Shown: positions 14,962-22,901, numbered from the stretch's first letter. The stretch: 50,297 bases of DNA from DATIGJ01 sp035644155 (GCA_035644155.1 DASQPC010000081.1:1-50297); one strand, 5' to 3'. Made by a program: numbers and translations. Notes: a model not told the origin generated them from the sequence alone.

Positions 14962-17078
14962 GGAAAATCTCCTTTACTGACATCAATATTATGACGAAGA
15001 ACATGCAGGATGCGTTTAATAGCAGTTGGAAATAATTGGTGTTCTGTCTCATCCATTCTCTGTCTCCAAGACTCAAACGGCTCATCATGTTTGATTCGGA
15101 CTTCTGCTTTCATAATAACAGGCCCAACGTCAACGCCGTCTCCAGGAAGAACTTGATGAACTGAAATACCTGAAACAGGAAGTTTTTTGGCAAACGTTTC
15201 TTGCCAAACACTTTCTCCACGTAAAACAGGAATTATTCCTCTTGACGTTTTGACAGTCGTTGCGGAGTCATTTGTTAAAAGAGCAGGATGATGATTGATA
15301 ACAGGAATTTGTAACTTTTGCATCTCTTTCAAAAATGAATCGCTCAAAATGAAAAGCCAACCAGATAAAAGAATCATATCAGGTTTTGTCTCTTGTACAT
15401 AGGAGATAAGCTTTTCTTCATATTTTTGTCTTGCAGTTTTGTCTGAGAATTTCCCTTCATATGTAATAGTTGTCGTTGGAATATTATTGTTCTTTGCACG
15501 AGTTAGTCCATAAGCATCTTTTTTATTTGAAACAATATGTGTTATTTCGGCATCAATTGTTTTGTGTTTTATGCCATCAATAATATCTTGAACAAATGTT
15601 CCTTTTCCAGAAATAAAAATACATATTTTTGGTTTGTTTCCTATTTTCTTTTTCAGTTTAGGAAAAACAAATTGTTTGCCTCTTACTGGATGAGGACCAC
15701 CAAAAGGATACCAATAAAAATCTTCAGGTTTTCCTCCCATTGCTTTGGTTGTCTCTTCAATGGGAAGATAGATTACTTCATCTGCATCAATAAGTTCTGC
15801 AATTTTTTTTTCAATTACATCAAAAGGTTTTTTCTGAAAACGAGATGCTGGTAAATCTTTTTTGCTGCGCATATCAATTCCTAAATCACATTGGTTTACA
15901 ACAGGAGGACTGGCAATGCCCATATACACTTCTTTTGCGCCGGCACTTCGTAATGACTGAATCAATGCTTTACTTGTTGTAAGTCGCACCGCTGAATCAT
16001 CAACCACGACAACTTTTTTTCCAAGAATTTCATCGGGAACAATATTATGTTTGCCATTAACTGCTCTCGTTCTGTTTTCTTGTCCAGGTTGAATAAATGT
16101 TCGTCCGACATAATTACTTGTTGTAATAGCGTCAATAATTGGAAGTTTCAAAAATTGTGCAACGCCTTTTGCTGCTGGGTAACCTGATTCAAAAATTGGT
16201 ATGACAGCATCTGGTCGTATGTTCTTTTTTGCGATTCGTTCACCAAGAAAATTTCCTGATATTTCTCGTCCTGTTCTGACCCGTCTGCCATTGATAAAAC
16301 TATCAGGTCTAGCAAAATAAACATATTCAAAAAGAGAATGGTGTGACTTTTTAGGTGCGCCAAAAAAATAAGAAGTCATTTTGCCGTCCTCTGTAATTTT
16401 TATCATTTCTCCTGGTATAACATCGCGGACAAAATCTGCGCCAATTGCATCAAGCGCTACTGATTCAGAAGCAATAACCCATCCATCATGTAATTTACCA
16501 AGACACAGTGACCAAATACCATAAGGATCTCGGATAGCAAAAAGTGAATGATCATTGGTTAATAAAACAAAATTGTATGCTCCTTTACATTGTGGTAATA
16601 TAGCAATTAATGTTTCTTCCCAAGAAGAAAAGGTTGGTCTTTTTTTTAAAAGTACTCGGGCAACAAGCGTTGTGTCACTAGTAATTTTTTTTCGTTCGTT
16701 GAGTTCTTGACGAAGATTTGTCATATCTGGGATGTTGCCATTATGTCCGATACTTAATTGGTATTTCCCATTTTTTAATTCTATTGGTTGGGCATTTTCT
16801 AAAGCTCCTCCACCAGAAGTTGCATAGCGGTTATGTCCAATTGCTAGTTTGCTTTTACCTAACTTTTTAAGAACTGTTTCGGTCAAAACAGTAGGAACAA
16901 GCCCCATGTTTTTATACGTCACAATTTTTCCTGTTGGTTTACAGATGCTTATGCCAGCGCTTTCTTGTCCGCGATGTTGAAGAGCGGACAAACCTTGTTT
17001 GACAAAATAAGGTGCATGATTACTTGTCGTCCAAACACCTATTACTCCACATTTTTCTCGTAAAGATTTATTTCCCAT
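14955..17078 (-). CDS. purF-purN: Fused amidophosphoribosyltransferase - GAR transformylase (PurF-PurN)
   Basis: Residues 1-475 are PurF. Cys10 in EKCGVIGVW is the glutaminase nucleophile after a nine-residue propeptide, LQHRGQESAG and GHNRYATSG follow, and VVVVDDSAVRLTTSK (356-370) is the PRPP loop. Residues about 482-690 are PurN, folate-dependent GAR transformylase: VINHHPALL provides the N-x-H pair (595, 597) and GVDVGPVIM the catalytic Asp (650). It would perform steps 1 and 3. PurF lacks most Cys ligands of the B. subtilis-type iron-sulfur cluster (FYWYPFGG where YCxAC is usual). It is the first structural gene of the operon, about 110 nt from the predicted transcription start. Confidence 0.94.
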   Translation of the reverse strand: MGNKSLREKCGVIGVWTTSNHAPYFVKQGLSALQHRGQESAGISICKPTGKIVTYKNMGLVPTVLTETVLKKLGKSKLAIGHNRYATSGGGALENAQPIELKNGKYQLSIGHNGNIPDMTNLRQELNERKKITSDTTLVARVLLKKRPTFSSWEETLIAILPQCKGAYNFVLLTNDHSLFAIRDPYGIWSLCLGKLHDGWVIASESVALDAIGADFVRDVIPGEMIKITEDGKMTSYFFGAPKKSHHSLFEYVYFARPDSFINGRRVRTGREISGNFLGERIAKKNIRPDAVIPIFESGYPAAKGVAQFLKLPIIDAITTSNYVGRTFIQPGQENRTRAVNGKHNIVPDEILGKKVVVVDDSAVRLTTSKALIQSLRSAGAKEVYMGIASPPVVNQCDLGIDMRSKKDLPASRFQKKPFDVIEKKIAELIDADEVIYLPIEETTKAMGGKPEDFYWYPFGGPHPVRGKQFVFPKLKKKIGNKPKICIFISGKGTFVQDIIDGIKHKTIDAEITHIVSNKKDAYGLTRAKNNNIPTTTITYEGKFSDKTARQKYEEKLISYVQETKPDMILLSGWLFILSDSFLKEMQKLQIPVINHHPALLTNDSATTVKTSRGIIPVLRGESVWQETFAKKLPVSGISVHQVLPGDGVDVGPVIMKAEVRIKHDEPFESWRQRMDETEHQLFPTAIKRILHVLRHNIDVSKGDFPW

Positions 17079-17099
17079 ACTTTAGTAATTTTTAAGAAT

Positions 17100-17124
17100 A
17101 AAAAAAACCCGCAGTTGTGCGGGT
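17100..17124 (-). terminator. Rho-independent terminator in the purine operon leader (candidate attenuator)
   Basis: Read on the minus strand: a perfect stem CCCGCA - CAAC loop - TGCGGG, extended by one A-T pair, directly followed by eight T. It lies downstream of the operon promoter and 21 bases upstream of the purF ATG, with no minus-strand gene in between to end. It should therefore act conditionally as an attenuator. A second small stem (GGTA...TACC, 17130-17142) lies just upstream. Confidence 0.8.
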
Positions 17125-17137
17125 AAAAAGGTAGAGT

Positions 17138-17188
17138 CTACCAATAAATATTTAAATGATTATTAGGCTGCCAATTGGGCATTTCCAT
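17138..17188 (-). CDS. Predicted 16-residue leader peptide of the purine operon
   Basis: An ATG lies five bases after the -10 box, at the expected transcription start, and opens a frame coding MEMPNWQPNNHLNIYW, ending Trp-TAG. The stop codon falls inside the small GGTA/TACC stem immediately before the terminator. This layout resembles a leader-peptide attenuator read as a leaderless message. The peptide is Asn-rich (4) with two Trp codons, which gives no obvious purine link. A short frame could occur by chance; I saw no clear antiterminator pairing. Confidence 0.4.
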   Translation of the reverse strand: MEMPNWQPNNHLNIYW

Positions 17189-17193
17189 AATCC

Positions 17194-17222
17194 TTTATAA
17201 AATAAATATTTCTTGCTGTCAA
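17194..17222 (-). promoter_or_regulatory. Promoter of the purine operon
   Basis: Minus strand: consensus -35 TTGACA (17222-17217), 17-base spacer, -10 TATAAA (17199-17194). Predicted start of transcription is near 17188-17186. The leader to purF is about 110 nt. An imperfect stem (TGCC-CAATT-GGCA at 17181-17169, flanked by GATTAT/ATAATC) lies at the start of the leader. I do not recognise a known purine or PRPP riboswitch in it. Confidence 0.8.
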
Positions 17223-17234
17223 GTAGGAGAAGAG

Positions 17235-17263
17235 TTGCTTTCATTACAGAAAACCCTCACAAT
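17235..17263 (+). promoter_or_regulatory. Possible promoter of the 17271 gene
   Basis: TTGCTT (17235-17240), 17-base spacer, CACAAT (17258-17263), then seven bases to the ATG. Both boxes are weak, but the spacing and near-leaderless placement match other promoters here. Confidence 0.35.
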
Positions 17264-17270
17264 AGGATAA

Positions 17271-17618
17271 ATGAACAAAAGAGCCCTGCTTAAAAACATT
17301 GCATTGATTATTGCGTTAGTTGTTGCCGCTTATCTTATTGCAAATTATACAGGAACGGTAAAAAGTACTGTTATGGAATTGTTTCATATTTCTGGAAGTA
17401 GCGTCAAAGGAGCAAGTACAGAAAGAGCACAAGAGATTTCACAAGAAATTGGTTCTGATTTTGGATCACAATTTGACGTAGTCAAAGAGCAACTATTAAA
17501 TGCTAAGGTTTCTGATGCAATAAGCGGTATATCTCGATTGCAAAAGATTCCTAAGGATATAAAGTCTCTTGAAAATTTTGCACAAGAAGAAATGCAAAAC
17601 TTTACGAAGAAGAAATAG
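17271..17618 (+). CDS. Membrane-anchored hypothetical protein
   Basis: A 115-residue protein with a basic N terminus (MNKRALLKN), one membrane helix at about 9-26 (IALIIALVVAAYLIANY) and a mostly helical, charged remainder predicted to lie outside the membrane. I do not recognise a domain. It is divergent from the purine operon and ends 12 bases before prfB; that gene seems to have its own -10 box overlapping this stop codon. No signal-peptidase site is obvious, so the helix is probably an anchor. Confidence 0.65.
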   Translation: MNKRALLKNIALIIALVVAAYLIANYTGTVKSTVMELFHISGSSVKGASTERAQEISQEIGSDFGSQFDVVKEQLLNAKVSDAISGISRLQKIPKDIKSLENFAQEEMQNFTKKK

Positions 17619-17624
17619 TATAAT
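17619..17624 (+). promoter_or_regulatory. -10 box in front of prfB (leaderless start)
   Basis: A perfect TATAAT overlaps the stop of the upstream gene and is followed by six bases (AAATAT) and then the prfB ATG. No good -35 is visible, and there is no ribosome binding site, so translation from the 5' end is suggested. Confidence 0.5.
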
Positions 17625-17630
17625 AAATAT

Positions 17631-18638
17631 ATGGATGCTATTAAGAACAGAGTTGAAAAATTAGTACAAAAGGTTCAGGTTGATGAAAAAAGAAAAATAA
17701 TTCGGGCAATCGAGGCAGAAAGTACTCATGCAAATTTTTGGCAAGATCATCAGGCAGCTGCAATAAAAATGAAAGAACTTTCAAATCTCCAAAAAGAAAT
17801 TGAGGAAATAGAATTGCTGCAAATGTGGATTGCGGAAGGAGAGTATGAGGAAGCAGAAAAACTTTTGAAGAAACTAGAACTGCTGCTTTTTTATTCAGGA
17901 CCGCATGACAAAGGTAATGCAATTTTGGCAATTCACTCAGGACAAGGAGGAACAGAAGCAATGGATTGGGCGGAGATGTTATTTCGGATGTATACACGAT
18001 ATTGTGAAAGAAAAAAGTGGTCGTATGATATTTTGGATCAGACACCAGGCGAGGAAGCTGGAATTAAAAGTATTACCATTGCTGTCAGTGGTTTGTATGC
18101 GTATGGTAATTTAAAGCATGAAGCTGGAGTTCATCGTTTGGTTAGGCAATCTCCTTTTAACGCAGATAAATTGCGACAGACTTCTTTTGCGATGGTTGAA
18201 GTATTGCCGGAAGTTGAACAAGCAGAAGGAGTGGATCTCAAAGACGAAGATATTGAATTTGAAGCCTACAGAAGTGGTGGACATGGAGGGCAAAATGTTA
18301 ACAAAGTTTCAACTGCAGTAAGACTGAAGCATAAACCAACAGGTATTGTCGTAACAGCCCAAACGCAGCGTTATCAAGCACAGAATAGAGAATTTGCGAT
18401 GAAACTGCTTCGTGCAAAATTATGGGCGATCCAAGAAGAGGAACGAAAGAAAAAAGAAGCAGAGTTGAAAGGTGGTTACAAAACACCTGGTTGGGGGAAT
18501 CAAATAAGATCCTACGTTTTGCATCCCTACAAAATGGTAAAAGATCTTAGAACAAATATTGAATCCGGCAATCCTGATAAAATTTTAGATGGAGATTTGG
18601 ATGCATTTATTGAAGAAGAACTACGAGTTCTTGCCTAA
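17631..18638 (+). CDS. prfB: Peptide chain release factor 2
   Basis: Releases finished chains at UAA and UGA. The SPF tripeptide in RLVRQSPFNADKLRQTSFA assigns it to RF2, and SGGHGGQNVNKVSTAVRL carries the GGQ motif for peptidyl-tRNA hydrolysis. At 335 residues it is shorter at the N terminus than the ~365-residue E. coli protein, and the programmed frameshift region found there is absent: the gene is one continuous frame. Its presence argues against UGA recoding, which occurs in Gracilibacteria and Absconditabacteria. It overlaps the 3' end of the convergent CofE-like gene by 18 bases. Confidence 0.96.
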   Translation: MDAIKNRVEKLVQKVQVDEKRKIIRAIEAESTHANFWQDHQAAAIKMKELSNLQKEIEEIELLQMWIAEGEYEEAEKLLKKLELLLFYSGPHDKGNAILAIHSGQGGTEAMDWAEMLFRMYTRYCERKKWSYDILDQTPGEEAGIKSITIAVSGLYAYGNLKHEAGVHRLVRQSPFNADKLRQTSFAMVEVLPEVEQAEGVDLKDEDIEFEAYRSGGHGGQNVNKVSTAVRLKHKPTGIVVTAQTQRYQAQNREFAMKLLRAKLWAIQEEERKKKEAELKGGYKTPGWGNQIRSYVLHPYKMVKDLRTNIESGNPDKILDGDLDAFIEEELRVLA

Positions 18639-19379
18639 CTGCTTTCCTTTTTTCCATTTTACTGATGTGAGGAGTGATGCGTATACGTCGTCTTCAAGTT
18701 TGATTTTCAATTCATCTAATTCTTTTTTTGTAGGATTTCTTTTTTGAAACGTGACAAAGGGTAGATCAGTAATTATTGCAAGAGGTTGTTGTTCATTACC
18801 TTCTCCCATGGTAACAACTGCGGCTGCTGCCAAAGCATCAGCAATATTAGATTTTTCTGCATGCATAAGTCGTCCATAAATATCTGGCTTTCCAATATAG
18901 CTATTGACTGCTTGAAAACCACTATGGACAATAGCATAACCTGTTACTCCCCAACGAAGTGGTGTCAGTTTGCTATCTGTCAGGATAACGCCGAGATATT
19001 TCACTTGGTGTTTTTTTGCCAAATATTCCCTTATCTCATTGACACTTTTCTGTGGATCTTTGGGCCAAAGAGAAAGGTAATCGTTGCTATTTGATTCATC
19101 AATGCCCGCTGATGCGACGAGAAGATTCTGATTGATTGTCATCATAAAACCATATTGATTATATTCACGAGGAAGATAATAGTCTGCTTCTTGTTTGGCG
19201 AGTTGATCTTTTTGGTCGTCTGATATTTTTTTGACAACACGTCCTTCACAAATACCAACAATTTTTGATGCGATGACAACAACACTTTTCTCTTCAAGTT
19301 TTGGAAGAACGGTGTCAAAAATAGTGTACAAATTTTCGTTTGGTTGTATTTTGTGTGTTTTGTATGGTAAGACATTCAT
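18621..19379 (-). CDS. CofE-like (COG1478) amide ligase, probable FolC replacement (FolC2-type)
   Basis: A 252-residue member of the F420-0:gamma-glutamyl ligase family: VVVIASKIVGICEGRVV, VASAGIDESN, LWPKDPQKSV, VILTDSKLTPLRWGVTGYAI, DIYGRLMHAEKSNIADALAAAA. No F420 genes are nearby. It is the last gene of a folate operon that lacks folC, four bases after folK. Chlamydia is known to use a COG1478 protein in place of dihydrofolate synthase, so addition of glutamate to dihydropteroate/folate is the likely role here (inference from context). True F420 glutamylation is the main alternative. Confidence 0.8.
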   Translation of the reverse strand: MNVLPYKTHKIQPNENLYTIFDTVLPKLEEKSVVVIASKIVGICEGRVVKKISDDQKDQLAKQEADYYLPREYNQYGFMMTINQNLLVASAGIDESNSNDYLSLWPKDPQKSVNEIREYLAKKHQVKYLGVILTDSKLTPLRWGVTGYAIVHSGFQAVNSYIGKPDIYGRLMHAEKSNIADALAAAAVVTMGEGNEQQPLAIITDLPFVTFQKRNPTKKELDELKIKLEDDVYASLLTSVKWKKGKQLGKNS

Positions 19380-19383
19380 GATT

Positions 19384-19839
19384 TTATTCCCCGCTTTTAT
19401 TAAATATTTCTTGTATAGTTTTTTTCAAAACGGGATGGATAAAATTTGAGTCAAGATCCATAAATGGTTTGAGAACAAAGTCTCGTTCTGCAATTTTTGG
19501 ATGAGGGATTTGAAGGGTTTCGTTTTTGAAAATAAGATTATTATAAAAGAGAATATCGATATCAATTTCTCGTGGTCCATTACGAAATCTTTCTTTTCTT
19601 CCGATTTGTTTTTCTAACTGTTTTGCAAAATTAAGAAGTTCAATTGGTGAGAGTTTTGTTTCTCCTTTTAGGACAGTATTTAAAAAAGTATCTTGTTGTT
19701 CAAGGTACATCGGTTTGGTCTCATAAAGTTTGGCAACGGAAATATTTTTGACATGTTTTTCCAGAAGTTTGATTGCTTTATTAATATTTTCTTTTTTATT
19801 TTCTATGTTTGAGCCAAGTGCAAGAAAGATAATATGCAT
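19384..19839 (-). CDS. folK: 6-hydroxymethyl-7,8-dihydropterin pyrophosphokinase
   Basis: Transfers pyrophosphate from ATP to hydroxymethyl-dihydropterin ahead of FolP. It is 151 residues, normal for HPPK. FLALGSNIENKKENI is the N-terminal motif, FLNTVLKGET the substrate strand, and GPREIDIDILFYNN carries the two metal-binding Asp residues, followed by IPHPKIAERDFVL. It has its own promoter-like sequence with TATAAT six bases before the ATG, so it can also be transcribed apart from pabCB. Confidence 0.95.
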   Translation of the reverse strand: MHIIFLALGSNIENKKENINKAIKLLEKHVKNISVAKLYETKPMYLEQQDTFLNTVLKGETKLSPIELLNFAKQLEKQIGRKERFRNGPREIDIDILFYNNLIFKNETLQIPHPKIAERDFVLKPFMDLDSNFIHPVLKKTIQEIFNKSGE

Positions 19840-19845
19840 GAAGGT

Positions 19846-19874
19846 ATTATATGAGAAAAAATTTATTTTGTAAA
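19846..19874 (-). promoter_or_regulatory. Internal promoter before folK (leaderless)
   Basis: Minus strand: TTTACA (19874-19869), 17-base spacer, perfect TATAAT (19851-19846), six bases, then the folK ATG at 19839. The predicted start of transcription coincides with the start codon. Confidence 0.6.
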
Positions 19875-19875
19875 T

Positions 19876-21939
19876 TCATGCATTTTTCAGAATAGCTTCT
19901 GTTAGAGCTTTTGCTTTGAGGAGCATTTCTTCATATTCTTTTTGTGGATCTGAATCTATGAGTATTGCTCCGCCTGTTCCGATAGTGACAGTATTATTTT
20001 TTATGATCATCGTTCTGATGACAATAGCAAGAAGTGCAGTCTGGTTAAGACTTAAAAATCCAAGTGTCCCGGAATAAATGCCTCGGGTTTTTTTTTCAAG
20101 ATCTTCAAGAATTTCCATGCTTCGTAATTTTGGCGCACCTGTCATTGATCCGCCTGGAAAACATGCTTTAATGCAATCAATAAGTGTTACATCATTTCGC
20201 AGTTTTCCTTTTATCGTTGAAACAAGTTGATGAACTGTTTCGTAAGATTCAATATCCATGAGTTTTTCAACTTTAACAGATCCAAATTCACAGACTTTTC
20301 CAAGATCATTTCGTAGGAGATCGACAATCATTGCATTTTCTGACCAATCTTTTTTGCTTGATTGTAATTGCTTGGTAAGTTTTTTATCTTCTACTTTTGT
20401 CCGACCGCGCTTACGTGTTCCTTTAATTGGTTTTGTTTCAACGATACCATTTTGATCAATCTTTAAAAACTCTTCTGGTGAGGATGAAAGTATTGAGAGA
20501 TCATTATATTTGATATAGGCAGCATAAGGTGCTGGATTAATTTTTCGTAAGGTTTGGTAAATATGAAATGGATCTGTTTTTGTTTTCGTTGTTAAAGTAT
20601 TTGTTAAACAGATTTGATAACTTTCTCCTTTTGCCAAATATTTTTTACATATCGCGATATCTTTAAGATATTGCTGATGATTTCGATCAAGGTGAAAATT
20701 TATTTGAGAGTTGTTATGGTGAATAGGTTTCGTCTCAGGATGACGGAGTATTTGGAGTTTTTTCTTTATTTCTCCAAACCATTTTTCAGCCGCAGTTTTA
20801 TTTTTTGCCAAACAGACTAAGAAGACTTTTTTTTCTTGATGATCAAAGACTATTGTTTGTGTCGTAAAATACCAAAGACTATCGGGATAAGGCGAGATAT
20901 ATTTTTGTTGTTTTTTCTGGTTGTTTTTTAATTCATAGCCAAAGTATCCGACATAGCCGCCGATAAAAGGAAAGGGAAGATCAGAATTTCTTATTAATCG
21001 CTTTTTTAGCTGCTGATTCAAATAGAAAAAGATATTTTGATCAATCTGTTTGGTCGTTACTTTTTTTTGTACGATAATTTTTTTAGCTTTGATTGAGTAA
21101 GTAATTATTTCAGTTGGTATTCCCATGTACGAAAATCTGTTTTTATCATTAGGAAGATTACTATCAAGCCAAAAAGCATTTTGTTCTTTTGCAAAAAGCG
21201 TTATGAAGATATCTTCAGGGTCAATCCAATCAGAGAGTTGTTGATAGTGAATGAAACTTTTTTTACTATAACTTTTCTCCGCAAGATCAATAATTTTTTT
21301 TATTCTTTGCAGTAATTTTTCTGCGTTTTGTAGTTTTTTACCATTGATATGACTTACTTTTTGAATACGTAAGCTGTTTACCAAGACTAATGGGCCATTT
21401 GTATTTTCTGGAATATCTTCTTCGATGACTTTTATATTTTCCATGATGAGTTGCCTGGTAATTCCTTTGAGTCCTTTGCCAGCAAGTGGAGGGGTGATAA
21501 TTTCTCCTTTTTTATTTAATGAAAAAATATTACAAATTGTTGATTCGATAAATTTTTGATCTTTCACGAAGAGTGCGTCATCTGTGCCTTTTTTTTCTGC
21601 AATTTTTTTGGCTTTTTCGTTAACAAGACGATTAGTTGTTTTATATATTTTAGTAGCATCACGGGTGTCGGGAAGAGAAATAACTTTTACTCCTTTTTTT
21701 ATTTTTGGCAGTTCACGATGCTGAAAAGTTATTTCATTATTTTGTTGAACAGTAATATGTAGTGAGCAATTTTGTAAATTATTTTGCGTGAGATATGTTA
21801 CTATCTGTTTTTCTAAATCGAGAGGAGGTGAAGGGAAACCAAGTGCTTTACCATGATCCGTTAAGCGTTTTTGATGTTTTTCAGAAAAAAGTGGTATGCC
21901 ATTTTTGATTTTTAGAGTTGTAAAAATGCCAATATGCAT
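19876..21939 (-). CDS. pabCB: Fused aminodeoxychorismate lyase - aminodeoxychorismate synthase component I (PabC-PabB)
   Basis: Makes p-aminobenzoate from chorismate. Residues about 1-225 are a class IV PLP lyase (PabC): Lys100 in IYKTTNRLVNEKAKK is the PLP lysine, FIESTICNIF and LKGITRQ follow. Residues about 240-687 are a chorismate-binding domain; KPIKGTRKRG (Lys506) is the PabB-type PIKGT motif that distinguishes it from TrpE, with SENAMIVDLLRNDLG and FPGGSMTGAPK. The domain order PabC-PabB is the reverse of the PabB-PabC fusions I know. No glutaminase PabA is in the window, so ammonia may come free or from a TrpG elsewhere. Confidence 0.9.
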   Translation of the reverse strand: MHIGIFTTLKIKNGIPLFSEKHQKRLTDHGKALGFPSPPLDLEKQIVTYLTQNNLQNCSLHITVQQNNEITFQHRELPKIKKGVKVISLPDTRDATKIYKTTNRLVNEKAKKIAEKKGTDDALFVKDQKFIESTICNIFSLNKKGEIITPPLAGKGLKGITRQLIMENIKVIEEDIPENTNGPLVLVNSLRIQKVSHINGKKLQNAEKLLQRIKKIIDLAEKSYSKKSFIHYQQLSDWIDPEDIFITLFAKEQNAFWLDSNLPNDKNRFSYMGIPTEIITYSIKAKKIIVQKKVTTKQIDQNIFFYLNQQLKKRLIRNSDLPFPFIGGYVGYFGYELKNNQKKQQKYISPYPDSLWYFTTQTIVFDHQEKKVFLVCLAKNKTAAEKWFGEIKKKLQILRHPETKPIHHNNSQINFHLDRNHQQYLKDIAICKKYLAKGESYQICLTNTLTTKTKTDPFHIYQTLRKINPAPYAAYIKYNDLSILSSSPEEFLKIDQNGIVETKPIKGTRKRGRTKVEDKKLTKQLQSSKKDWSENAMIVDLLRNDLGKVCEFGSVKVEKLMDIESYETVHQLVSTIKGKLRNDVTLIDCIKACFPGGSMTGAPKLRSMEILEDLEKKTRGIYSGTLGFLSLNQTALLAIVIRTMIIKNNTVTIGTGGAILIDSDPQKEYEEMLLKAKALTEAILKNA
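20720..20742 (-). repeat. Possible repeat remnant in the PabB part
   Basis: The minus strand reads CCGTCATCCTGAGACGAAAC, similar to the GTCATCYCGAG start of the palindromic repeat, and encodes LRHPETK in a linker. The match is short and the reading frame differs from the purK and purH copies, so this is tentative. Confidence 0.25.
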
Positions 21940-21958
21940 ATTATGCTAGCGAATAAGT

Positions 21959-22522
21959 TTATTTTCGATTATTGATAATTGTCATGAATTCTTCTCGCGT
22001 TGCTTGTTCTGTTCTGAAGTTTCCAAGGACTGCTGCTGTTACCATAACAGAATTTTGTTTTTCAACGCCTCGCATCATCATACATAAATGTTGTGCTTCG
22101 ATGACGACACCAACGCCAAGTGGATTAAGAATATCTTGCAGTTCTTGTGCGATTTGCTGTGTAAGTCGTTCTTGGACTTGAAGACGTTTTGCAAATCGGT
22201 CAACGATGCGGGCAATTTTACTCAGTCCAATAATTTTGTCTTTTGCGATATATCCGACATGACATTTGCCAAAAAAAGGCAGGAGATGATGTTCGCAGAG
22301 ACTGTATAGTTCAATATCGCGAAGAATGATCATGTTATGAACTCGCTCTGTGAAAATGGCGTTATTGATAGTTTGTTTGCGTGTTGTTTGATACCCGTTT
22401 GTGAGATCGGCAAACATACGAGAGACACGTTCTGGAGTTTTTTTGAGTCCTTCACGATTTGGATCTTCACCAAGTTCTGACAAAAGTTCTCGAATTAATT
22501 TTTCAATTCTTTTATTTCGCAT
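21959..22522 (-). CDS. folE: GTP cyclohydrolase I
   Basis: Converts GTP to dihydroneopterin triphosphate, the first pterin step. It is 187 residues, the usual length. LYSLCEHHLLPFFGKCHVGY provides the zinc-binding Cys and His, GLSKIARIVDRFAKRLQVQERLT is the family signature, and AQHLCMMMRGVEK carries the third zinc ligand. It lies 16 bases after folB and 19 bases before pabCB. GTP supply links it to the neighbouring purine operon. Confidence 0.97.
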   Translation of the reverse strand: MRNKRIEKLIRELLSELGEDPNREGLKKTPERVSRMFADLTNGYQTTRKQTINNAIFTERVHNMIILRDIELYSLCEHHLLPFFGKCHVGYIAKDKIIGLSKIARIVDRFAKRLQVQERLTQQIAQELQDILNPLGVGVVIEAQHLCMMMRGVEKQNSVMVTAAVLGNFRTEQATREEFMTIINNRK

Positions 22523-22538
22523 ATTACTTTTTATATTT

Positions 22539-22901
22539 CTATTTGTTTTTTCTGATGATTTCGATTGCTGATGACTTTGCTAGTTTTACAGCTTTGGGTT
22601 TTTCTATATATACTTTGACTTGTTTTACTCGTTTATCTTTGAGACACACATCTGCAACTTCCTGTGCAAGTTTTTCAAGTAAATAATATGAAGAGTTACT
22701 AACCAGCTCAACGACCGCCAAAGACAGATCATGATAACTAACAGTATCGTTAAGATTGTCTGTTTTGCCTGCTTTTCGTGTATCAATAGAAAGTGCAATA
22801 GTAATAGTAATTAGTTGTTTTTCCGTGCGTTCGCTTTCAAAGACGCCAATAATACAAGGAATAATAAGATCATTAATAAAAAGCGTATCGAGCTGTTTCA
22901 T
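22539..22901 (-). CDS. folB: Dihydroneopterin aldolase
   Basis: Cleaves dihydroneopterin to hydroxymethyl-dihydropterin. It is 120 residues. IIPCIIGVFESERTEKQ contains the active-site Glu region, TVSYHDLSLAV the shared pterin-binding Tyr region, YYLLEKLAQEVADVCL the substrate helix and VYIEKPKAVK the catalytic Lys. Its start overlaps the folP stop by four bases. Confidence 0.92.
   Translation of the reverse strand: MKQLDTLFINDLIIPCIIGVFESERTEKQLITITIALSIDTRKAGKTDNLNDTVSYHDLSLAVVELVSNSSYYLLEKLAQEVADVCLKDKRVKQVKVYIEKPKAVKLAKSSAIEIIRKNK

Noticed and set aside
243..17078. Plus-strand ORFs of 60-150 codons inside the purine operon
   Set aside because: They are antisense to conserved enzymes, overlap each other and show no recognisable domains.
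17125..17193. Known riboswitch (guanine, PRPP/ykkC or preQ1 type) in the purine leader
   Set aside because: The conserved core sequences of these aptamers are not present as far as I can tell by eye; only small stems and a terminator are seen.
17631..17720. Programmed frameshift in prfB
   Set aside because: The gene is one open frame from its ATG with no in-frame TGA near the N terminus.
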